Shown: positions 21,925 to 29,958 of the stretch, one piece after another | Numbering within the stretch: the stretch's first letter is position 1 | Layout: every line of letters starts with the position of its first letter | Program-made: the position numbers and the translations under genes | The notes under the pieces: model-generated | The model's database searches: none | What the model was told of the DNA's origin: nothing | The model's input: only the letters and a program-made list of their open reading frames with translations | Assembly (NCBI GenBank): GCA_910587575.1 | Contig: CAJULU010000004.1 | Location: 50,608-84,155 of the forward strand | DNA from: an uncultured Dorea sp. | Lineage (GTDB): Bacteria; Bacillota; Clostridia; Lachnospirales; Lachnospiraceae | Reading direction: 5' to 3' | DNA: 33,548 bases

Positions 21925-21953
21925 TTGAGTAAACGGCGGAACCATGGTACAAT
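21925..21953 (+). promoter_or_regulatory. Promoter of the zinc-ribbon/YARHG operon
   Basis: TTGAGT (21925-21930), 17-bp spacer, TACAAT (21948-21953). The leader of about 100 nt includes an 8-bp stem, CTGCCAGT (21981-21988) with ACTGGCAG (22006-22013), before the GGAGG site and the ATG at 22064. Confidence 0.6.
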
Positions 21954-22063
21954 GTAGCAAGGGGAAGAGGTGGGGATGTTCTGCCAGTGGGGATCCATTG
22001 CATAGACTGGCAGTGTGGGATGTGGTCAATGAAAGGTCGGAGAAAGATACGGAGGAATTGAGA

Positions 22064-22924
22064 ATGTACTGTGTACAATGCGGCAAAGAGATCGAAAATA
22101 GCAGCAGGTTCTGTCCATACTGCGGCAATAGTGTCATTCCAATGGACGGCAGTACCGTCGGGGAGGATCTGTCTGGCGTTGCTGCAGGTATGCCCGGCGC
22201 TGTTGCAGAACTGCATGCTGCAGATATAGGCGTTGAAGCCGATATGTATGATGCAGGAATGTCTGCAGCCGGTGACAATAGGTTTGTTAAGGAAGCGGTT
22301 GTTTCTGCTGGAAAGAGAAATGAGAAACCTAAGAAGTGGATGATTCCGGCAGGAGTGGCGGCCTGTATTGCGATCATCGGGGCAGCAGCCTTTCTTGGGC
22401 TTAGGCTTATGCAGAAGCCCGGGGCGGTGACGAAGCAGCAGACTGCCGGAAGGCAGGAACAAAAGGCGGAGCCGGAGAAATCAGCAGAAAAGAAGGAAGC
22501 AGCAGAAAAGAAAGAAACGGCAGAAACTGAGAAGAAACAATATACGGATAAAAATACGCTGGACAGCAACGTGGAAAAGAAACATCTGGAAAGCCAGAAC
22601 CAGAATCAAGGCCAGAACCAGAATCAAAACCAGAACCAGGGTGCATCTGCCAGCATATCCAACGGTGATTACATCCTGCCAGAAATTGCCTCTCGCTATT
22701 ATACCGAGACTGAACTGAGCGGTATGGATGCCCATACGCTGTCACTGGCAAGAAATGAGTTGTATGCCCGTCATGGATATATTTTCAAAAAAACGGAACT
22801 TCAGGAATATTTCGGAGCTAAGCAGTGGTATACGCCGCAGGTTGCGGAAGTGCCCGATTCCTCGTTCAACCAGTATGAGAAAGCCAATCTGGAACTGATC
22901 CAGAATCTGGAAGCAAGGTACTGA
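22064..22924 (+). CDS. Zinc-ribbon membrane protein with extracytoplasmic YARHG domain
   Basis: A 286-residue protein of unknown function. A four-cysteine zinc ribbon opens it (Cys3, Cys6, Cys17, Cys20), followed by a linker, one membrane helix near 88-107 (WMIPAGVAACIAIIGAAAFL), a Lys/Glu-rich stretch, a Gln/Asn repeat, and a C-terminal YARHG domain with LARNELYARHGYIFK near 227-241. The ribbon should be cytoplasmic and the YARHG domain outside. The start is the ATG at 22064 with GGAGG nine bases upstream; the longer frame from 21944 overlaps the promoter. Its stop is one base from the next ATG, so it is translationally coupled to the cytidylyltransferase, which hints at a cell-surface role. 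Confidence 0.85.
   Translation: MYCVQCGKEIENSSRFCPYCGNSVIPMDGSTVGEDLSGVAAGMPGAVAELHAADIGVEADMYDAGMSAAGDNRFVKEAVVSAGKRNEKPKKWMIPAGVAACIAIIGAAAFLGLRLMQKPGAVTKQQTAGRQEQKAEPEKSAEKKEAAEKKETAETEKKQYTDKNTLDSNVEKKHLESQNQNQGQNQNQNQNQGASASISNGDYILPEIASRYYTETELSGMDAHTLSLARNELYARHGYIFKKTELQEYFGAKQWYTPQVAEVPDSSFNQYEKANLELIQNLEARY
22595..22640 (+). repeat. 18-bp tandem repeat encoding a Gln/Asn tract
   Basis: Units CAGAACCAGAATCAAGGC (22595-22612) and CAGAACCAGAATCAAAAC (22613-22630) plus a partial third encode the QNQNQ linker of the YARHG protein. Copy number may vary between strains. Confidence 0.7.
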
Positions 22925-22925
22925 T

Positions 22926-23657
22926 ATGACGGGACAGATGGATCATAATGGAAAGGTGTATGCGCTGCTCCTGTCCGGCGGTACGGGTACCAGAACCGGT
23001 CTGGATATTCCTAAGCAGTATGTCGAAGTTGGCGGCAGGCCGATTATTTCTTATAGTATGGAGCGTCTTTTTTCCCACAGCGGGATTTCTGCGATCCAGA
23101 TTGTAGCGGATCCGGCCTGGCATGGAAAGATCTATGAATGGATCACTGCAGAGGGATTGGAAGGAAAGTTCAAGGGATTTTCTAATCCGGGAAGAAACCG
23201 GCAGCTTTCAATTTTTAATGGCCTCAGAGATATCCGGGAATACGCCGAAGACAGTGATTTGGTGTTTATTCATGATGCGGCCCGTCCGCTTCTTACGGAG
23301 GAACAGATCGGGGCATGTATAGAAGGGATGGACGGTTATGACGGAGTGCTTCCGGTGCTGCCGATGAAGGATACGGTTTATTCCAGCACAGACGGAAAGA
23401 GGATTACGGCATTGCTGAACCGGGCGGAGATCTATGCCGGGCAGGCGCCCGAGGTCTTCCGGCTGGGTGTTTATTATGAAGCCAACCGCCGTCTGCTGCC
23501 GGAGAAGATTCTGCATATTAATGGTTCTACGGAGCCTGCGGTTATGGCAGGGCTTCGTGTGGCCATGATTCCCGGAGATGAAGGGAACTTTAAGGTGACA
23601 ACGATAGAAGATCTGGAGAGGTTCCGGAAGATGATACAGGAAGAGCGGAGAGAATAA
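22926..23657 (+). CDS. IspD/TarI-family CTP-dependent cytidylyltransferase
   Basis: A 243-residue nucleotidyltransferase that would join CTP to a polyol phosphate. The N-terminal nucleotide loop ALLLSGGTGTRTGLDIPKQY is at 15-34, the HDAARPL motif is near 115-121, and the C-terminal FKVTTIEDLERF is standard. Two functions share this fold: IspD (methylerythritol phosphate pathway) and TarI/Bcs1-like ribitol-5-phosphate cytidylyltransferase for CDP-ribitol. The gene is coupled to a polyol-phosphate-type zinc dehydrogenase one base downstream, the same pairing as tarI-tarJ, which favours a CDP-polyol role; but the PKQY form and HDAARPL are also seen in IspD. I leave the symbol blank. Confidence 0.85.
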   Translation: MTGQMDHNGKVYALLLSGGTGTRTGLDIPKQYVEVGGRPIISYSMERLFSHSGISAIQIVADPAWHGKIYEWITAEGLEGKFKGFSNPGRNRQLSIFNGLRDIREYAEDSDLVFIHDAARPLLTEEQIGACIEGMDGYDGVLPVLPMKDTVYSSTDGKRITALLNRAEIYAGQAPEVFRLGVYYEANRRLLPEKILHINGSTEPAVMAGLRVAMIPGDEGNFKVTTIEDLERFRKMIQEERRE

Positions 23658-23658
23658 C

Positions 23659-24702
23659 ATGAAGGCATGGGTTTTACACGGGATTGGCGATCTGAGGTTT
23701 GAGACGGTGAGAGAACCGGTACTGAAGGATGGAGAAGTGCTGGTGGAGGTAAAGGCAGCCGGTATCTGCGGTTCAGATATTCCAAGGATTTACCAGAATG
23801 GAGCCTACCGCCATCCATTAATCCCCGGACATGAATTTTCCGGTGTGGTGGCGGAGGCAAAGGATGCGGGCAATGAAGACTGGATTGGACGGCGGGTGGG
23901 CGTGTTTCCGCTGATTCCATGCCGGGAGTGCGCCCCCTGCCGTAAGAGCCAGTACGAGATGTGCAGGAATTACAGTTATCTCGGTTCCCGCCGGGACGGC
24001 GGGTTTGCCGGGTATGCGGCGGTTCCCGTCCGTAATCTGACAGAGCTTCCGGCTGGCATGGCCTTTACGGAAGCCGCTATGCTGGAACCAATGGCAGTGG
24101 CTGTCCATGCCATGAGACGGATCGGAGTCAGTGCAGGCGATAAGACAGCAATCTGCGGCGCAGGTACGATTGGACTGCTTCTGTTTCTGTTTCTGCGGGA
24201 AGCCGGCGTAAGGAATATCTATGTTTTTGGAAATAAAGATTTTCAGAAGCGTACGCTCATGGGACTGGGACTTGAGGAGGACTTTTACTGTGACGTCAGA
24301 AAGGGCGGCATGGACCAGTGGCTGATGGATCGTACAAATGGTGTAGGCGTTGATGTGTTTTTCGAATGCGTGGGCAGGAACGAGACGCTGGTGCAGGCTG
24401 TGAACCAGACTTCCTTTGGCGGAAAGATTATGCTGGTGGGGAATCCCTCTGGGGATATGGGTCTGGAAGAATCTGTTTACTGGAAGATTCCGCGGAATCA
24501 GCTTACGGTGAAAGGGTCGTGGAATTCTACATTTACGGAAGAAGAGTCAGATGACTGGCATTATGTACTGACCAGGATTAAGGAGAAACGGATTGATCCA
24601 TCGCAGCTGGTTACCCATCAGCTTCCGATGGAAGCGCTGGAACAGGGGTTTCACATCATGCGGGACAAGACGGAGGATTATATCAAGATCATAGGGGAAT
24701 AA
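23659..24702 (+). CDS. Zinc-dependent polyol (phosphate) dehydrogenase, GatD/TarJ-like
   Basis: A 347-residue medium-chain dehydrogenase. Catalytic zinc ligands are Cys37 in AGICGSDIPRI and His58-Glu59 in GHEF; structural-zinc cysteines are at 88, 91, 94 and 102. The YLGSRRDGGFAGY block near 107-119 is strongly reminiscent of galactitol-1-phosphate 5-dehydrogenase, and the Rossmann motif CGAGTIGLL follows near 171-179. It starts one base after the cytidylyltransferase stop, so the two are coupled. Together they could reduce a ketose phosphate to a polyol phosphate and activate it with CTP, as TarJ and TarI do for ribitol. Substrate assignment is inference; the fold and zinc sites are plain. 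A terminator follows. Confidence 0.87.
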   Translation: MKAWVLHGIGDLRFETVREPVLKDGEVLVEVKAAGICGSDIPRIYQNGAYRHPLIPGHEFSGVVAEAKDAGNEDWIGRRVGVFPLIPCRECAPCRKSQYEMCRNYSYLGSRRDGGFAGYAAVPVRNLTELPAGMAFTEAAMLEPMAVAVHAMRRIGVSAGDKTAICGAGTIGLLLFLFLREAGVRNIYVFGNKDFQKRTLMGLGLEEDFYCDVRKGGMDQWLMDRTNGVGVDVFFECVGRNETLVQAVNQTSFGGKIMLVGNPSGDMGLEESVYWKIPRNQLTVKGSWNSTFTEEESDDWHYVLTRIKEKRIDPSQLVTHQLPMEALEQGFHIMRDKTEDYIKIIGE

Positions 24703-24709
24703 AGAGAGG

Positions 24710-24759
24710 AAATCCCGGCAGGGGTCTGCAGAACACGGCAGGCTTATGCCGGGATTTTT
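24710..24759 (+). terminator. Rho-independent terminator of the dehydrogenase operon
   Basis: AAATCCCGGCA (24710-24720) pairs exactly with TGCCGGGATTT (24747-24757), followed by T-run to 24759. A small CTGC/GCAG stem lies inside the 26-nt loop. Confidence 0.9.
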
Positions 24760-24792
24760 GTTGTCAGACGGGAGGAAATCTGCAGATGTATA

Positions 24793-24822
24793 TTGACAAA
24801 TTCCTTGATTTGTGATTATATT
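24793..24822 (+). promoter_or_regulatory. Promoter of the first P1B-ATPase gene
   Basis: TTGACA (24793-24798) with TATATT (24817-24822), 18-bp spacer. The dyad operator at 24833-24854 begins about ten bases after the -10 box. Confidence 0.6.
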
Positions 24823-24832
24823 AGATTATGAA

Positions 24833-24854
24833 CATATGAATAGTTGTTCATATG
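24833..24854. promoter_or_regulatory. ArsR/SmtB-type operator
   Basis: CATATGAA (24833-24840) and TTCATATG (24847-24854) form a perfect dyad with a 6-bp centre, resembling CadC/CzrA/ZiaR-type sites. It sits at the expected transcription start and would be bound by the CadC-like repressor encoded at 27665. Confidence 0.7.
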
Positions 24855-24884
24855 ACAAGATCAGACTTTAGGAGGAATCTGTCG

Positions 24885-27533
24885 ATGGAAGAGAAAGAGA
24901 GGAAAGACATGGAACATAAAGATTATCATGCGGAAGGGCGGCATGAACATAGGCATAATGGTTGTGGCAAGGAGGAGACTCCTGTGTATGGGAAGACTGG
25001 ACAGAAGCAGGGACATATCTGCCATGACCATGAAGAGCATGAAAGCTGTGGCTGCGGCCATGGCCATAATCATAGAGAGCATGGCCACGAAGGGCATGAA
25101 AGCTGCGGCCATGAGCATAGTCAAAGAGAACATGATCACGAAGAGCATGAAAGTTGCGGCCATGAGCATAGTCAAAGAGAGCATGGCCACGAAGAGTATG
25201 AAGGCTGCGGCTGCGGCCACGATCACAATCATGACCATATCCGGCATGACCATGAACACGGTCACTGCGGCTGCGGCCATGACCATAGTCACAGTGAAGA
25301 ATTCAGCAGTGAGCATTGCGGCTGCGGCTGTTCTCACAATCACGACCATGTTCACGATCACGGCCATGAGCATGCTCATGAACCGGCCAGCCAGCCGCCC
25401 GCCAAAGCCATGCCCGCAGGCGTGCCGAGGAAAATCTATATCCTCGAGAACCTGGGCTGTGCCAACTGTGCCGCAAAGATGGAGCGGCAGATCCAGGAAC
25501 TTCCGGGAGTGAAGATGGCCACCATTACATTTGCCACAAAGCAGCTGGCAGTTGCGGCAGACGACCCGGATGCACTGCTTTCCGAGTACCGCAGAATCTG
25601 CGCTTCCATTGAATCAGAGGTTACGGTAACACCCCGCACAGAGGAGGCCGGTGTGCATAAGAAGGAAAGCCCGTTTACTGAGAACAGAAAGGACATCCTG
25701 GCCGTTGCGGCAGGCGCCGTGCTGTTTATTGCAGGAGAGATCCTGGAACGTACGATGCCGGATTCCATGATTACACCGGTTCTGTTTATCGCAGCATACG
25801 TGATCCTGGGTCTTGAGATTGTATGGACGGCAGTGAAGAATCTGACGAAGGGTCATGTGTTTGACGAGAATTTTCTGATGAGCGTGGCAACGCTGGCGGC
25901 ATTTGCCATCGGTGATTTTGCAGAAGCCGTAGGAGTCATGCTGTTCTACCGGGTGGGAGAGATCTTCGAGGATATTGCGGTAAGCCGCAGCCGTTCCCAG
26001 ATCATGGAGGCAGTGGACCTGCGGCCGGAGAATGTGAGCCTGATGGATGGCAGTGACGTCAGGACGATACCTGCAAAGGATGCGAAGGCCGGCGACATCA
26101 TTCTGATCCGCCCGGGAGACCGCATTCCCCTGGATGGCAGAATCGTAGAGGGAGAGAGCCAGATTGACACGTCTCCTGTGACCGGAGAACCCGTGCCGGT
26201 CAAAGTATTTCCGGGGAAAGAAATCTATTCCGGCTGTGTCAACGACACAGGCGTACTGAAACTGGAGGTAACAAAGGTTCTGGGCGAGTCCATGGTGACA
26301 CGTATCCTTGACTCCGTGGAAAATGCGGCGGCCAGCAAGCCGAAGATTGACCGTTTTATTACCAGCTTTGCCAGAATCTACACGCCTGTGGTTGTGGCGG
26401 GGGCAGTGCTGACCGCAGTGGTTCCGTCCCTTTTTACGGGAGACTGGAATTACTGGATCTACACGGCAATCACCTTCCTGGTCATCAGCTGTCCCTGTGC
26501 CCTGGTTCTAAGTGTGCCTCTCGCATTCTTCTCCGGAATCGGCGCAGGCTCCAGACAGGGAATCCTGTTCAAAGGAGGGCTTGCCATCGAAGCACTGAAG
26601 GATATAAAAGCCGTTGTCATGGATAAGACGGGAACCATTACCAAGGGGAATTTTGTGGTGCAGAAGGTGGTGACGCTGAACCGTCTGACGGAAAAACAGA
26701 TTCTGACGATTGCGGCGGACTGCGAGCTGGATTCCACTCATCCCATCGGAACGAGTATCGTTACGGAAGCCAGGGAACGGGGCCTGGAACTGGTAAGGCC
26801 AAAGCAGACAGAAGAGATCTCCGGCAAGGGAATCCGGGCCGTATTTCCAGAGGGAACCGTGCTCTGCGGAAGCAGAGGACTGCTGGAAATGAACCATGTC
26901 GATACAGCAAAATACCGCAGCGACGCCTATGGAACCCAGGTACTGGTGGCAATTGACGGAGAACTGGCAGGATACCTTGTAATTGCGGATGTGATTAAGG
27001 AAGAGGCGAAAAGGGCAGTACAGAGAATGAAATCCCAGAATCTTGTGACGGCCATGCTGACTGGGGATGCCATAGACAGCGCCAATGCCGTGGCAGGGCA
27101 GACAGGGATTGATGAAGTTCACGCCCAGCTTCTGCCCCAGGATAAGCTTGCCCATCTGAAGGACATCCGGGAGAAACATGGGGCCGTGCTGTTTGTGGGC
27201 GACGGGATTAACGATGCGCCTGTCCTTGCAGGGGCAGACGTGGGCGCCGCCATGGGAAGCGGTGCGGATGCGGCCATCGAGGCGGCAGACGTGGTATTTA
27301 TGACCTCCTCCGTGGAGGCCATTCCGGAGGCAGTGGAAATCGCCAGAAGAACGGGAAGGATTGCCATGCAGAACGTGATATTTGCCCTGGTGATCAAATT
27401 TCTGATTATGGTACTTGGCTTTCTTGGCTATGCGAATATGTGGATGGCCGTCTTTGCAGACACGGGCGTTGCAATGCTCTGTGTATTGAACTCCATCCGT
27501 GTACTATATGCAGGGGCAGGTTCCGCCCGGTAG
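24885..27533 (+). CDS. P1B-type metal-efflux ATPase with long His/Cys-rich N-terminus
   Basis: An 882-residue heavy-metal-translocating P-type ATPase of the ZntA/CadA group, predicted to export Zn2+, Cd2+ or similar. Residues 1 to about 175 are extremely rich in His, Cys, Glu and Gly, in HxH and CGCGH runs. An HMA domain follows with CANC at 192-195. Then come paired membrane helices, the actuator TGE at 433-435, the membrane metal site CPC at 536-538, the phosphorylated Asp580 in DKTGT, and GDGIND at 772-777. The ATG at 24885 follows TTTAGGAGG; the ATG at 24852 lies inside the operator. It has its own promoter with an ArsR-type site; the repressor gene and a second P1B-ATPase lie downstream. 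Exact metal is uncertain. Confidence 0.95.
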   Translation: MEEKERKDMEHKDYHAEGRHEHRHNGCGKEETPVYGKTGQKQGHICHDHEEHESCGCGHGHNHREHGHEGHESCGHEHSQREHDHEEHESCGHEHSQREHGHEEYEGCGCGHDHNHDHIRHDHEHGHCGCGHDHSHSEEFSSEHCGCGCSHNHDHVHDHGHEHAHEPASQPPAKAMPAGVPRKIYILENLGCANCAAKMERQIQELPGVKMATITFATKQLAVAADDPDALLSEYRRICASIESEVTVTPRTEEAGVHKKESPFTENRKDILAVAAGAVLFIAGEILERTMPDSMITPVLFIAAYVILGLEIVWTAVKNLTKGHVFDENFLMSVATLAAFAIGDFAEAVGVMLFYRVGEIFEDIAVSRSRSQIMEAVDLRPENVSLMDGSDVRTIPAKDAKAGDIILIRPGDRIPLDGRIVEGESQIDTSPVTGEPVPVKVFPGKEIYSGCVNDTGVLKLEVTKVLGESMVTRILDSVENAAASKPKIDRFITSFARIYTPVVVAGAVLTAVVPSLFTGDWNYWIYTAITFLVISCPCALVLSVPLAFFSGIGAGSRQGILFKGGLAIEALKDIKAVVMDKTGTITKGNFVVQKVVTLNRLTEKQILTIAADCELDSTHPIGTSIVTEARERGLELVRPKQTEEISGKGIRAVFPEGTVLCGSRGLLEMNHVDTAKYRSDAYGTQVLVAIDGELAGYLVIADVIKEEAKRAVQRMKSQNLVTAMLTGDAIDSANAVAGQTGIDEVHAQLLPQDKLAHLKDIREKHGAVLFVGDGINDAPVLAGADVGAAMGSGADAAIEAADVVFMTSSVEAIPEAVEIARRTGRIAMQNVIFALVIKFLIMVLGFLGYANMWMAVFADTGVAMLCVLNSIRVLYAGAGSAR
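25032..25217 (+). repeat. Coding tandem repeats of the metal-binding N-terminus
   Basis: Two nearly identical 51-bp units (25089-25139, 25140-25190), each encoding 17 residues with the core ESCGHEHSQREH, are flanked by a related 57-bp unit (25032-25088) and a diverged start of another (25191-25217). Recent in-frame duplication expands the His/Cys content. Confidence 0.85.
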
Positions 27534-27577
27534 TCCCGTGAAAAAAACATTACGAAAATATTAATTTTACTTTCATT

Positions 27578-27619
27578 TTATGCCAAACGGTTGAAATCAA
27601 AGACTCCGTTTGGCATAAT
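27578..27619 (+). promoter_or_regulatory. arsR promoter framed by a 13-bp dyad
   Basis: TTATGCCAAACGG (27578-27590) and CCGTTTGGCATAA (27606-27618) are exact complements, 15-nt centre. The centre starts with a -35 box TTGAAA (27591-27596), and the right arm covers the spacer end and the -10 box CATAAT (27614-27619), 17-bp spacing. It may stop transcripts from the upstream ATPase gene, act as an operator, or both. Confidence 0.55.
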
Positions 27620-27626
27620 TAATATT

Positions 27627-27644
27627 GATATGGATTTTCATATC
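27627..27644. promoter_or_regulatory. Second ArsR-type operator, at the arsR start site
   Basis: GATATG (27627-27632) and CATATC (27639-27644) form a dyad with a 6-bp centre, the same geometry and a similar ATATG core as the site at 24833-24854. Position just after the -10 box suggests autoregulation. Confidence 0.5.
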
Positions 27645-27664
27645 CATGGAAAGGAAGGCATAAT

Positions 27665-28024
27665 ATGAATAAGACAGAGGCCGAGTGCTGTGAGGTGACT
27701 TGTGTCCATAATGAGATTGTACGGCAGATCAGGCCTAAGTGCCTTAAAGAAGAATTGTCAAAGGAACTGGCAGATTTTTATAAAGTATTTGGAGATTCTA
27801 CCAGGATTAAGATTCTATGGGTTCTGCTGGAAGCAGAGGTATGCGTCTGTGACCTCGCCGAGATTCTTGAGATGACCCAGTCCGCAATTTCCCATCAGTT
27901 ACGGGTGCTCAAGCAGATGAAGCTGGTGAAGAACCGAAGAGAAGGAAAGACCGTATATTACTCTCTGGCAGATGACCATATTGAGACCATTATCAGTCAG
28001 GGGATGGAGCACATTACAGAGTAG
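27665..28024 (+). CDS. ArsR/SmtB family metal-sensing repressor, CadC-like
   Basis: A 119-residue winged-helix repressor that releases DNA on metal binding. The N-terminus carries Cys8, Cys9 and Cys13, and the CVCDLAEIL segment carries Cys60 and Cys62, together the CadC-type thiolate metal site. The recognition helix lies in MTQSAISHQLRVLKQM, followed by the wing KNRREGKTVYYSL. The C-terminus has Asp103, His105, His116 and Glu119, the alpha-5 zinc site of SmtB/CzrA proteins. So both site types look possible, as in ZiaR. It lies between two P1B-ATPase genes with 17 bp to the second. Dyads upstream of it and of the first ATPase suggest it controls all three genes. Confidence 0.93.
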   Translation: MNKTEAECCEVTCVHNEIVRQIRPKCLKEELSKELADFYKVFGDSTRIKILWVLLEAEVCVCDLAEILEMTQSAISHQLRVLKQMKLVKNRREGKTVYYSLADDHIETIISQGMEHITE

Positions 28025-28041
28025 ACAAAGGGTAGGGCATC

Positions 28042-29904
28042 ATGACGAAGCAGTTGAAAGTAAGTTGTATGATCTATATTGCAGGGATCGCCGTATATGC
28101 GGGTGCGGTTTATGCATCCATACAATATATGCTGGATGACCAGGTAAAGTTCCTCTGGTTTCTGGCGTCATATCTGATCATCGGTTTTGAGACCTTCCGC
28201 AGGCTGGAAGAGAGTCTGATGCAGAAGAGGTTTCTGACCGAATACACGTTAATCGTGTTTGCAACCATCGGAGCTCTTGGGATCGAACAGTATGAAGAGG
28301 GCGTATTTGTCATGGCGCTGTTCGGACTGGGGATGCTTTTTGATGCCTACTCTACAGACAGTACGAAGCGTACGATCCAGGAACTGATTAACATCCGGCC
28401 GGAATATGCCACCAGACTGGTGCGGGGCAGGGAGTTCAAGGTAGATCCGTCAACTCTGAAGCCAGGCCATGCGATTATTATTAAGCCGGGCGAACGAGTG
28501 CCTGCGGATGCCATGATTACCTATGGCATCTCGGATGTGGATACAAAAGCGCTCACAGGAGAGGCCCTTCCGCAGTCGGTGGGAACCGGGGACCGGATTT
28601 ACAGTGGATATATTAATTTAAGCGCCGCCGTGGAGGCCATGGTGGTAGGCGCTTACGAGGATTCTGCCGTGACCAGGATCATGAAGATGGTGGAGGACGC
28701 CCAGGAGGAGAAGGCGGACAGTGAGAATTTTGTAGGAAGTTTTTCGAAAATATACACGCCTGCCATATTGCTGTTTGCGCTGGCGGTCATGGTTTATCCA
28801 TCCATGACGTTTTCCTATGGGAACTGGGAGACCTGGATCTACCGGGGGCTGAGTTTTCTGGTTGTTGCCTGTCCTTGCGGCCTGGTCTTGTCCATTCCGC
28901 TGGCATTTCTTGGCGGGATCGCTTCGGCGGCACGGCAGGGAATCGTGGTCAAGGGCAGGAATCATCTGGAGAACCTGGCGAAGGCAGACACCTTTATTTT
29001 TGATAAGACGGGTACATTGACGGAGGGTGTGTTCCGGGTCAGGGAGGTGCGTCCGTTTCATATGACCCAGGAGGAACTTTTAGGGATTGCGGCTCATGTA
29101 GAAGGCTATTCCAATCATCCCATTGCCCAGTCACTGCTTACGGAATACCGCAGGCAGGTGGATAAGAGAAGGGTGTGCCGGATGAAAGAGATGCCCGGTT
29201 TCGGGGTGAGCGCTGTATTTGACGGGCAGCGTGTGTATGTGGGCAACAAAAAGCTGATGGACAGACAGGGCGTTCTGTGTGCAGAGGTGGAACAGCCTGG
29301 TACGGCGCTGTATGTATCCGTTGAGAAGAGATATGCGGGATACATCCTGATTGAGGACGCAGTCAAAGAAGATGCAAAAGATACGTTAGACTATCTGCGG
29401 AAGAAGTGTAACGGTGTGCTTGTCATGCTTACCGGGGATACGGAAAGCAGCAGTATTCCGGTAGCGCAGGAACTGGAGATGGATTATGCCTATGCTGACC
29501 TCATGCCGGAAGATAAGCTGCAGTATGTAGAGGATTTTCTGAGCATTCAGGACAGTTCTGAACGTCTGGTATGTGTGGGGGACGGGATCAATGATGCACC
29601 GGTCCTGGCCAGGGCAGACGTAGGGATTGCAATGGGGGCCATGGGTTCGGCTGCGGCGGTAGAGGCGGCGGACGTTATTTTGCTGGAGGATGAACTGCCG
29701 GGAATTATCGATGCCATTAAGATTGCCAGGAAGACCCTTAAGGTGGTGAGCCATAATGCGAGATTTGCACTGCTGGTCAAGGTGGTTGTGCTGGGTCTTG
29801 CGGTGACAGGATATTTCAGTATGGGAGAGGCAATTTTTGCAGAAGTCGGAGTGATGTTTCTGGCATTGCTGAATTCTGCGTGGGTTGCAAAGTATACGGT
29901 GTAG
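28042..29904 (+). CDS. P1B-type metal-efflux ATPase without N-terminal metal domain
   Basis: A 620-residue P1B-ATPase cotranscribed with the repressor. It begins almost at the first membrane helix (VSCMIYIAGIAVYAGAVYAS) and has neither an HMA domain nor a His-rich tail, unlike its upstream partner. Conserved sites are TGE at 172-174, CPC at 277-279 (followed by Gly280, where CPCA is commoner), Asp321 in DKTGT, SNHPIAQSL for the nucleotide-binding His-Pro, and GDGIND at 513-518. Zn2+/Cd2+/Pb2+ type export is likely from the ArsR link. Two different P1B-ATPases around one sensor suggests different metals or affinities. Start ATG 28042; the ribosome site (GGGTAGGG) is moderate. Confidence 0.93.
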   Translation: MTKQLKVSCMIYIAGIAVYAGAVYASIQYMLDDQVKFLWFLASYLIIGFETFRRLEESLMQKRFLTEYTLIVFATIGALGIEQYEEGVFVMALFGLGMLFDAYSTDSTKRTIQELINIRPEYATRLVRGREFKVDPSTLKPGHAIIIKPGERVPADAMITYGISDVDTKALTGEALPQSVGTGDRIYSGYINLSAAVEAMVVGAYEDSAVTRIMKMVEDAQEEKADSENFVGSFSKIYTPAILLFALAVMVYPSMTFSYGNWETWIYRGLSFLVVACPCGLVLSIPLAFLGGIASAARQGIVVKGRNHLENLAKADTFIFDKTGTLTEGVFRVREVRPFHMTQEELLGIAAHVEGYSNHPIAQSLLTEYRRQVDKRRVCRMKEMPGFGVSAVFDGQRVYVGNKKLMDRQGVLCAEVEQPGTALYVSVEKRYAGYILIEDAVKEDAKDTLDYLRKKCNGVLVMLTGDTESSSIPVAQELEMDYAYADLMPEDKLQYVEDFLSIQDSSERLVCVGDGINDAPVLARADVGIAMGAMGSAAAVEAADVILLEDELPGIIDAIKIARKTLKVVSHNARFALLVKVVVLGLAVTGYFSMGEAIFAEVGVMFLALLNSAWVAKYTV

Positions 29905-29958
29905 GATCGGGCGATCTGCGCCGGGGATGAAAATGAAGAAGCAGACGGAGGAAGTTTC

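Noticed and set aside
21904..22569. Long minus-strand reading frames opposite the YARHG gene
   Set aside because: Low-complexity antisense of the zinc-ribbon and Lys/Glu-rich coding sequence; no ribosome site or family match.
24852..24884. Earlier ATG for the first P1B-ATPase
   Set aside because: It lies within the ArsR-type operator and lacks a ribosome site; TTTAGGAGG supports 24885.
25032..25217. CRISPR-like array
   Set aside because: The repeats are contiguous, in frame and coding, with no unique spacers.
24861..25379. 172-residue minus-strand membrane-like frame
   Set aside because: A shadow of the His-rich repeats: antisense of CAT codons gives Met/Val-rich sequence.
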